This document shows positions 55,742 to 64,000 of a DNA stretch of 64,000 nt, one piece after another. A model generated the notes under the pieces. The model was not told the origin of the DNA and did not search any database. It saw nothing but the letters and a program-made list of their open reading frames with translations. The DNA is from Symsagittifera roscoffensis (lineage: Eukaryota > Xenacoelomorpha > Acoela > Convolutidae), in contig NC_087064.1 in the NCBI RefSeq assembly GCF_963678635.1, positions 55,498,338-55,562,337 of the forward strand. Reading direction: 5' to 3'. Each line of letters begins with the position of its first letter. Within the stretch, counting starts at the first letter, position 1. The translations under genes and the position numbers were made by a program.

Positions 55742-56753
55742 TTCAGCTTCGAATTATTGAACGTTTGTTGAAACGATATTTTTTCCATCTAAAATTCAAT
55801 TTTCAAGTAAAAATTTGCCAAATTGGATTCATTTGGTAGATAGTAGATGAAGCAGAAACAGAGAAAATGCTAAAATGAGATAGAAACTCAATTTATTCCT
55901 TAAGAGTTTTGAGATACTTTTACTAAAATTTAGCTTAAAAAGTATATCTTGAGAAAAAACCCGACATAAAATTTTTCAAAGTCTTATATTTATGCGTAAT
56001 TCATTAGAAAAAATTGTTATCATTTGATATATAAGGTACTTTATATAAAAGATAAAATGTTTTGAGGATAATTTTTGTGAAGCAAACCCAATTCGACATC
56101 TTTTGGAAGAAGATACATAAAGCATCAATCAAAAACTTGCTTTCAAGATCTACATTTCCTTGCTATATACAATACACAAAACTACATACATACACAATAC
56201 TACATAGAATAAACAACACTATATACAATACATTACTACATTTTTACTACATAGAGTTTTTTTCTTAATAAAACTCGGAAAATTACACAATTGTTTCAGT
56301 TTGCACCTTGATTTGCTTTGCTAAATCAATTTTTTGAGACTCGCTCTTTCAGAAGTTTTTTTATTGTAGATGTTAGGAACTAGGTTCTCTTGCGTATTTC
56401 GGGAGATTTTCAGATTATAACAAATAGAGCTGCTCCTAGTTTGTTCTTAGATCGTAAAAATAAACCTTTATATTCTCATTTTTTTGTACATATATTTTTG
56501 ATTGCTTTAACTAGCACCAATTCTTTCTAACTTGGATATTTTTGAGAAAATTTCCGTCATAAATTAAGAAAAAAAAGCGAGTTAATAACTATTTTGCGAG
56601 AAAAGTGATAGTTATTGATCCCAAAATGTGTATTTTTGCTTAAATAGTTTACGATAGCAACTGAACAGGGGAACCTTGAGGAAGATATTAACATTTATCA
56701 TTGTAATAATCATACGGTATCAGTTCTAATTTCATCTCTGCCAGCAAATTGTT
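55717..56753 (+). repeat. 7-kb tandem unit 3, truncated (arm fragment only)
   Basis: It repeats the arm fragment again to CCAGCAAATTGTT at 56753. There it is joined through an AT-rich filler (AATATATTATATATTGTTAA) at 56754-56790 to the tail of gag of copy C. About 270 bp of gag between the end of B2 and the beginning of C are absent. Confidence 0.8.
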
Positions 56754-56829
56754 AATATATTATATATTGTTAATATATTCAAGTTATTATATTTAACCCA
56801 TCCATTCCACACAAACGGCACAAGAAACT

Positions 56830-57404
56830 AACGAAATCAACACTACAAATCAATCCAATGAAAATGACAAAACAAAATGCTTGAATACAAATCACATCTA
56901 TCAAAATATACAAAAAGAACAACACAAAGAAAAAATTTGGACAATACCATTTCTTTTAGAAAGTCCAAGAAACAAAGAATTTCAACCACCAGATCTTGAA
57001 ATTGATTTTTTAATTGATTCAGGAGCAGAATCAAACATAATAAACATTCCCACATGGAATGAGATAAAAACATTACACCCAAAACTAACACCTCTTGAAA
57101 CCTCCAGTAAACTAGCAACAGCACAAGGATCAACATTGGTAAAATATGGAAAAATTCAATTATTTCTTCTCCCCACAAGAACAATAGAGCAAAATAAAAT
57201 TTAAATAAACCATTTAAACAAATATTTCATATCACTGATATTAAACACAATATCATTGGAATACCATTTATCTCTAAATATATACCAACAATCAACATCT
57301 TGAATAGTAAAATACTAATCAAAGATAAATACACAAAAACAAAAGACACATCCCTAACAGTTTTTCAAAGACTAAATAAACAACCACCATTCTTTTCAAA
57401 ATTT
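56830..57404 (+). pseudogene. pol: gag end and aspartic protease (copy C)
   Basis: The frame from 56881 reads into a retroviral-type aspartic protease with the active-site motif FLIDSGAES and downstream KLATAQGSTLVKYGKI. It is broken by a 1-nt shift at about 57200; the protein continues in another frame (IIGIPFISKYIPTINIL) to about 57420. The catalytic Asp is present. In position and motif it matches the relic at 3069-3572 of copy A. It would process Gag and Pol. Confidence 0.8.
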
Positions 57405-58080
57405 TATCCAATATATAACCAACAATGAAAACACCTGAAACCACTATCAGGAAACATATATAATTTTTCAATAAAACAAGTTCACCAATATGATAAAAAA
57501 CAAAATTAACAACAACTCTATATGTCAGACTTTGAATTCAAACCTATCCATAAGTTTTTCAAAATCACAATTTCATCCATCAAATATTTGAAAAACTTGA
57601 ATTCAGATATTATTTCGTTATATGTATACAACAATACACCTTATCAAGTAACATTACCTTTAGGACTTTTAGGATATTGCGAAACCGACGCTACGATATC
57701 ACCAATACACGAAAAAGCATACCGCGTAAATAATATACTCCAATTATTAGATATTTGTCAATCCACAATTCTTAATGAAGAATTATCCATAAATAACATA
57801 ATAAGTAATGGAAAAAGAAATACAGATTATTTCACAAAAACCCCATATTTCAAACCTACATTCAACATAAATAACTATACAGAGGATCAACATAAATTTT
57901 TAACAATGTTTAACTTCCAACATTCACAAATAACACAAGACGAATTTGATAAGTTAGCCCAACAGCTAATAAAATATTCATCAGTCTATGCAACATCCAA
58001 ATTTGATGTTGGCAAAATCAGTTCATCACTACATCTCCCATTAAAACCTGACGCAGTTTTCAAAAAAACAAAGAGCAAGT
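57405..58080 (+). pseudogene. pol: protease-RT linker (copy C)
   Basis: TGA/TAA codons near 57427 and 57508 interrupt the frame. The 57522-58082 frame then carries a long linker (FKITISSIKYLKNL, then YNNTPYQVTLPLGLLGYCE, then KLAQQLIKYSSVYATSKFDV). The last part is the usual lead-in to Gypsy RT (LKPDAVFKK). Copy A lacks this piece through its internal deletion. Confidence 0.7.
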
Positions 58081-59352
58081 AAAGTACCAATTCATTTACA
58101 CGATAAAGTGAACAGATTACTCGATATCTTAGAACAATACAAAATTATCTCACCGGTAAACAAAGAAGAACAACCAAAAGGTAACACCTTTATCAACCCT
58201 GTTATCATCCTAGCAAAAGGAGAATCATTAAAAATAGTTCTAGACGCTAGATATCTTAATTCACTAATAGACGAATCAAAATGCAATTGGCCTATTGAAC
58301 CAATACAAGTTATTTTAACAAAAATAAACGGAAAATACTTTACAACCGCAGATATGAATAGTGCATATAATCAAATGCCACTAGATGAACAATAGCGACG
58401 CTTAACACAATTTGTTATTGGAAATCAGCAAAATGAATTCAACCGCCTATTCTATGGAATATCCATAGGACCAGCAGCATTTTCAGCTTTTATGAGCAAA
58501 ATTTTTAGACCACTAATACTCAAGAAAAACGCAATCACCTATTTAGACGATGTTTTTATGCAATCACAGACAAAAGAAGAAATGTTCAATGTTTTAGAAC
58601 ACTATCACAAAATACTTCAGAACGAAAATCTGAAGGCCGCCCCCGATAAATCACACTTCTTTTTAACACGAGTTAAATTCTTAGGACACAATATAGAAAG
58701 AAAAACAATCACTCCATTAAAATCACGCATTGATGCTATTCAGAAGCTCCAACCACCAACAAACAAAAAGAAAATCCAAGAATTCCTTGGAATGTTAAAT
58801 TTTTTAAGCAAATACGTCTATAAAATGCAATTATACCTAAGACCATTCTATAATATACTTAGACAACAAAATAATTTTGAATGGAACACAGAACATCAAG
58901 CACGATTTGAAGAAATTAAAAAACTCTTAACTGAACAAATTTCGAATACAATTCCAGATCCAAATCAACCATTCTATGCAATGTGCGATGCTTCGAATTT
59001 TGGCATCGGCGCAGCATTATTACAATCACACAATGGTACAAACAAAATGAATCTTATATCAGCAAATTCTCGATTATTCACTCAAGCAGAGCTACGACTC
59101 TCAACTCTAATGAGAGAATGTACAGCCATAATATATACACTAACAGAATATGAATTTCTGATACTTGGATCAAAACATCCAACAGTTCTATTCACAGATC
59201 ACAAACCAATCATTTTTCTCTTTACACAAAAATCCAATCCAAATCACCGAGTTTATAGATTTCAATTAATTCTAATGAAATTCCCAAACTTACATATAGT
59301 TTGGACAGCAGGAAAGAATCTTGCATTACCAGACACTTTAAGTCGAAATAAA
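58060..59352 (+). pseudogene. pol: reverse transcriptase and RNase H (copy C)
   Basis: After a shift near 58065 the frame runs 58083-59352 with one TAG at 58393-58395. RT motifs are in order: VPIHLHDKVNRLLDIL, LKIVLDARYLN (first conserved box), YFTTADMNSAYNQMPL (first catalytic Asp), FYGISIGPAAF, YLDDVFMQ (catalytic Asp pair), LKAAPDKS and VKFLGHNI. RNase H follows with CDASNFGIGAALL, LMRECTAIIYTL and LFTDHKPIIF, ending at NLALPDTLSRN. All catalytic residues visible to me are present. The LDARYLN variant is found in a metazoan Gypsy lineage that includes env-bearing members; that placement is from memory. Confidence 0.9.
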
Positions 59353-61574
59353 CCACCTGAATTACTTACACGTAAAACTACAGTTGAAATACCCAAAAAT
59401 ATAAAATTTTACCTTGCAGAAAACGAAACATCACCCCGACTAGAATGCAAATATGCAGTAAAAACTGACGTTGAACAATCACAGATAAATAATCTACAAC
59501 ACTTCCCAATTTATTTAGATTGCCAAAATAACCACTACGAAGTTGATCTACTTGGAACATCAACTTTCAAACCAATTCCATATTCACAATGGATAGAAAA
59601 TAACACCCAACAAAAAAGAGTAAAACAACACCCGCATAAAAAAGACCTTTTTCCGTTAATTGAAAAAGAAAATCTAACTGATAAAATAAATTTATCAGGA
59701 CCACAAACCAACGATTCAAAATACACAATAAATCAAGTTTTTGACCTCCATGACCCACTTGATACAATTCCTTTATCTAAATTAGAAATTGAAAACATTT
59801 TTCTCCCCCCAACAGATAAAATTACAATTAATACTTTGAAACAATATCAAAATCTTGACCCAATAATTAGACAACTAAAATCATGGCACAAATATAAAAC
59901 TAAACCCGTAAAGGCAGATACAACAATTTTAGGAAATAAAACACTCCTCCGATATTTTCGAAAATTTAATAATACAACAATTAATGAAAACACAGACCTT
60001 CTAGAATACCAATTAAATGAATCTACAGTTCCCTGTCTCCCTTTAAGTATGATTCTCATAGCTTTTAATATTTCACGTACACAAAACATTAAAGGACACT
60101 CTGGATCAGAGAAAACATATTCAAATTTCATACAAAACTTTTATTTTCCAAATGCACCAATTTGGATAAAAGTACTATGCAATGATTGTATAGTATGTCA
60201 ACTAAATAAACCTTATCCAAATCAAAAACAAATAGCACAAAAACAAGATTTTAAAGGACAAAGTTTGTACTTTAACCACCGTATTTTATTTGATACAAAA
60301 GGACCAATTTCACCATCATCCGAAGGAAACTCCTACATTATGGTAATTGTTGACGCATTTACACATTATGTAGCACTTAACCCAGTACCACATTGTAACG
60401 CTTATTACGCTTACACAACACTTTATGAACACTGGATAGCCAAATTCGGACTACCAGAAATTTTAGTTACAGACACCGTACGGAATTCATAAATAATGAA
60501 ATCATCACACTATGTCATTTATATAACATCAAACACAAACCACGTACATCTCACGCACCTTGGACAAACGGCTTAGTCGAAGGTAGGAACCGTTCACTAC
60601 AAGACTATTTTAGATGTATCATCAATGGAAATGATACAAGATACACCGAATGGTCAGCAGATGTAAAACTATTTCCCTTAGCATATAATTCACAAATCAC
60701 GACAACTCTAGGAATGTCACCATATGAAATGGTTTTTAATCAAAAGCCACGCAAACCAATTATGTTCACAGCAAACTCTCATAAAAATGCACAAAGTCAT
60801 TGTCAACCGAATAAAGACTCGATTTGTTATAACCTACATTTACACACACACGATGAAGATCATTTTCATCACCCACAAATTCTTAAATTAGCCTCCTCCG
60901 GTACACACACCGAATGGATTTTAAACAGAGATAAAAAACACAATGAAATTTACCAAAAAGTAACAAAAAAGTTGTTACAAAGGCAAAACATTAATGAACA
61001 AATAAATTCACGCTTTACACCAGCCTCCGATTTAAAAATTGGAACATTTGTTTTAATACCCAATTTTAACACTCAAAAAGGAATTTCTAAAAAATTACAA
61101 CCCCTTCGTAAAGGACCATACCAAATAATTGCCAAACCCACTGATGTCACATATAAAATCACCGACTCAGACCAAAAAGAAATTGTTCAACATCGAAACA
61201 ACCTATTACCTTATTACCCAAAAGAATACGCACTACGCGAACTAACTCAATTATATTCTTTCACAGGTTTAAAAGTTATTCAAAATAACCCACATACGGA
61301 AAATAAAACAAAGGAACAACATGACATTCACCTCGAAAACCAAAATAAAAAATCAACTACAACGAAAAAAAATACAAAAAAGCTAGATCAAAATATACCT
61401 CAAAAAGAAAGAACAAATAGAAAAATGACAGAAAAAATAATACCCCAAGAACAAATCGACAAATCAGAACATAGAGAGCCATCACGACTTAGAAATCAAC
61501 CACGTAAAAACTATAAAACATTCATCCCACAATCTAAAATATTAAAGAAAGTCCAATTTCAAAAACAGCTTTAA
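59353..61574 (+). pseudogene. pol: pol linker and integrase (copy C)
   Basis: A linker of about 220 residues leads to the zinc-binding module (KGHSGSEKT, then CNDCIVCQ). The core has FDTKGP and LVTD. One frameshift near 60476 moves the rest to the other frame, where NGLVEGRNRS gives the catalytic Glu. The C-terminal module holds RKGPYQIIAK (GPY/F type), and a Lys-rich tail runs to TAA at 61572-61574. Apart from that frameshift the integrase looks complete. Confidence 0.87.
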
Positions 61575-62396
61575 TTTTATATTTCATAATCTTTGCACCT
61601 CTGAAATATTTTGAACTTTCATTTTTCAAAATAACATGCTGACAAACACACAGCGACTCTAGTTCATAATTAGCCAATAGGATTCATCCAATCCGTCACC
61701 TTCTCTAACTCTAGCACAAATCAACTAGACGAACGATATTAAACTCCAGGCATATCTATAACTATAACTTTGCGACCTCCAGGTCAAAAATGAGCAAACC
61801 ACTCCAATTTGACAACTAAAATAAATATCACCATAATATCATAACCCTCCCTTATCTAATAACCCAAAGATCAACAATATTTCCCCAACTCAGACCTCAA
61901 ATACCCCCCAAAACAAATATGTTAAATTAGCCTAAAGTAAAAGAACGACCATTTTAATTAACCTAAAGTATAAAAATCTCAAAAAAAACCCCAGATCATT
62001 TGACAAATAAAAATAAAGAAAAAGAAGACCTCCCGATCACCATAAAATTTGCCCCCAACAATTTTTCACAAAACTCAACCCACTTGTGAAAAAACCAATA
62101 AATAATTCGACCACACTTGAAAATTGCCTCAAACAACAAAAAATATTCGATCGAGAAGCCATTTCTTAAATGTTCTTCTCTCGACCAGTCAACATAATTC
62201 TGAACATTCTCATAAACTTTTTAACGATATTTAAACTTTTAATCATATTTCTTTTTGATACCTTTGAATCTTTTGTAATAATCTTAATCATTTTTTGCAA
62301 TATTTTTTAAATTTTCTATTCCATATTTGAACTATACCTCCAACTTTCAAAAGCTATTGACTATATCCACAGGTACGATTCACAAAACTTATCTAA
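61575..62396 (+). other. non-coding stretch between pol and the small membrane ORF (copy C)
   Basis: Homologous to 6717-7551 of copy A, about 80-85 percent alike by eye, without a coding frame. It contains the same TCCACAGGTACGAT at 62366-62379, a possible splice acceptor before the accessory ORFs. Confidence 0.5.
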
Positions 62397-62585
62397 ATGA
62401 TACGAACCATTTTTAGTAGAACAGATATTTTTTTACTATTTGTAATTTTTATAACATTTCTATCATCCCTCATCTTGACAATATGCAAATGTATAAAGAA
62501 AGCAATCATCACACTCGCCCTAGCAACAATCCTCCTAATTTTTTTTCTAGAAGAATACTATAATAAACATAAATTTTTTCACTAA
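62397..62585 (+). CDS. small two-helix membrane protein between pol and env (copy C)
   Basis: An intact 62-codon ORF. After a short basic N-terminus (MIRTIFSRTD) come a hydrophobic segment (about residues 11-30, FLLFVIFITFLSSLILTI), a short Cys/Lys turn (CKCIKK) and a second hydrophobic segment (about 37-51, AIITLALATILLIFF). It ends with a charged tail (LEEYYNKHKFFH). The hairpin layout resembles small viral ion-channel or membrane-modifying proteins; this is an analogy, not homology. It is conserved with the frameshifted version in copy A at 7552. Confidence 0.6.
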   Translation: MIRTIFSRTDIFLLFVIFITFLSSLILTICKCIKKAIITLALATILLIFFLEEYYNKHKFFH

Positions 62586-62611
62586 AAGAATAAAATAAAA
62601 AACCATCAAAA

Positions 62612-63727
62612 ATTGCTAACCAACAATCACACAGTCAGTCTTCACCGACATCATCCCAAGATAACCCAACACCACCTTCAACTACCCAAAACCCCCAAAC
62701 ATATACACGAATTTCCTTTCAAGATAACCCATATACCTTTGGAGAACGACACGCTCGCTTATCTGAACCACTAGAACCAGTTCAACGACAAGCACCTCTA
62801 AGTGAACCAACATATAACTTATACCCAACACTACCACAAGAATTAAGTTGAATACGAAATCCTAGTCAAAACCAAAATATAGTCGAAATAAATAGACAAA
62901 TTATACATCCTCGACGAAACAGAAATTTTCAAACTCCCCGAGTTCATTTTGATATACCTCAATCCCCATCACAAAGTACTCCAGAAAACCCCATTGGTAT
63001 ATTACCAGAAACCCCTACGCTTCTTTCATAACGTAGCACCTCAAGCCTACCCTCAGATTACTTAGGTTCAACACCAACATCTGAACAAATACGTGAAAAT
63101 CCCTTTAACCCCACAAACCAAACATCACGACTACCATATTGGACAACACATTCATTCACACAAGGTGAACCAAATTTAATCAATGATCCAATAGATATTT
63201 CTACGGATACAACAACATCCTCATCGCTACCAGAAACATTATCACTACCATCAACACCATCAATAAGCCAGATTTCACCAACGCCTTTTAACTTAAATTT
63301 CCCAAATAACCTCGACGCTAGATATCGCGAACAATTATCAACAAATATTCCTTTAAGACTAGACTGGAATACATTCACAGCACCTCCACTATTATTTGGA
63401 CAACACCCAGAAAGTAACCGACTCCACAACTGGGCACTCAATAGACTACAATATAGACAAGACATCCACGAAGACATTCGTGATCATAACATCCAAATAC
63501 TCCAACAAAATAGTCTACAATTAAAATTTGAAATCACGGTTAAATTAAACAACATTACTCAACATCCCTACCCATTAAAACCACCAAATATAACAGCTCA
63601 ATCACTACCACCACCATTTATAACAACTGAAGTAATATACAAATACGACAGATATACCAAAAAGACAATTGGTTACATCACATTTTATAACCCATACTCA
63701 GGATTATCATACACATGTATATTCTAA
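62612..63727 (+). pseudogene. ORF3: Pro/Ser/Thr-rich protein upstream of env (copy C)
   Basis: It matches ORF3 of copy A over its whole length, without the poly-C shift. In-frame stops at 62849-62851 and 63029-63031 break it. The C-terminal half from 63032 is open and ends (TFYNPYSGLSYTCIF) with TAA at 63725-63727, overlapping the env ATG at 63715 by 13 nt. No ATG is seen at the N-terminal end. Confidence 0.6.
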
Positions 63728-64000
63728 AAATATTAATTTTTCTCCAACTCTTTTTTCTAGTAATCTCCAATCAGAACATAAACCCTTCCCCCCGCACAGG
63801 ACCCCAAGATTTATTAGTAACACATTATGATTGTGAAGAAAATGAACAAAAAACACTACACAAATATGCAATAAATCAGGTATCACAATGCGAAACAGAA
63901 CCACAAGCTATAGAAACTACAAATGTAATAGCGACACTTTATTCAAAAGCCCGAGCAACAACAGTTATAGGATATAAATTCACAGCAACATTTTCTGAAC
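63715..64000 (+). CDS. env: env-like glycoprotein, N-terminal part (copy C, cut by window edge)
   Basis: The ATG at 63715 opens a signal-peptide-like N-terminus (MYILKILIFLQLFFLVIS) followed by the start of the ectodomain (LVTHYDCEENEQ, then INQVSQCETEP). It is open to the window edge (95 codons) and about 93 percent like copy A. The start overlaps the end of ORF3 by 13 nt. For the family argument see the env entry of copy A. Confidence 0.7.
   Translation, partial: MYILKILIFLQLFFLVISNQNINPSPRTGPQDLLVTHYDCEENEQKTLHKYAINQVSQCETEPQAIETTNVIATLYSKARATTVIGYKFTATFSE

Overview
The window is AT-rich eukaryotic DNA, roughly 70 percent A+T by eye. It comes from the repeat-filled part of a metazoan genome, most likely an invertebrate. 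A nematode is possible: I see a TTTCAG-type acceptor at 34115-34120 and a candidate 48-nt intron at 34852-34899. The sequence does not prove this. There are no bacterial operons, no rRNA, no convincing tRNA and no CRISPR. A 200-bp N gap lies at 15729-15928.

Regions. (1) 1-13268: a long env-bearing Ty3/Gypsy-type retroelement (copy A) on the + strand. It enters from the left edge inside gag and runs gag, protease, RT, RNase H, integrase, a small membrane ORF, a Pro/Ser-rich ORF (ORF3), an env-like glycoprotein and two further ORFs (ORF5, ORF6). It carries many frameshifts and a deletion of about 1 kb in pol. (2) 13269-15728: non-coding DNA, a 170-bp repeat pair and a truncated LTR. (3) 15950-17490: relic of a Polinton/Maverick protein-primed DNA polymerase. 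(4) 17764-27372: a segment bracketed by an inverted repeat. It holds a small RING-finger gene, two abutting palindromic Tc1/mariner-type MITEs and a 1.53-kb solo LTR of the same retroelement family. (5) 27364-32137: a 2.37-kb non-coding tandem duplication. (6) 30274-43359: a 3.28-kb inverted repeat flanking a 6.5-kb island of small genes (PC4-like, an acidic paralogue pair, others). Each arm has a spliced zinc-finger gene with a 54-bp-period CCAAT array upstream. (7) 41677-56753: two and a bit tandem copies of a 7-kb unit, each joining part of the right arm to an LTR, leader ORF and gag. (8) 56830-64000: copy C, the pol-to-env half of the same retroelement, running off the right edge.

Read together, copies A, B1, B2 and C give the plan of one family: LTR of about 1.53 kb with an ORF inside it; a basic leader ORF overlapping gag; gag of about 1000 codons; protease-RT-RNase H-integrase; a two-helix membrane protein; ORF3 overlapping env by 13 nt; env; ORF5; ORF6. 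Allowing for the deletion in A, the span from LTR start to the end of ORF6 is about 17 kb before a 3' LTR. That is long for a Ty3/Gypsy element and looks like a complex retrovirus in layout. No copy here has an intact gag-pol. Many lesions are single-base indels, so some could be assembly errors.

The most interesting parts are the accessory ORFs of this retroelement and the inverted-repeat gene island, whose small genes have unusually regular promoter-like motif arrays: three CArG boxes at exactly 18-bp steps, and CCAAT boxes at exactly 54-bp steps.
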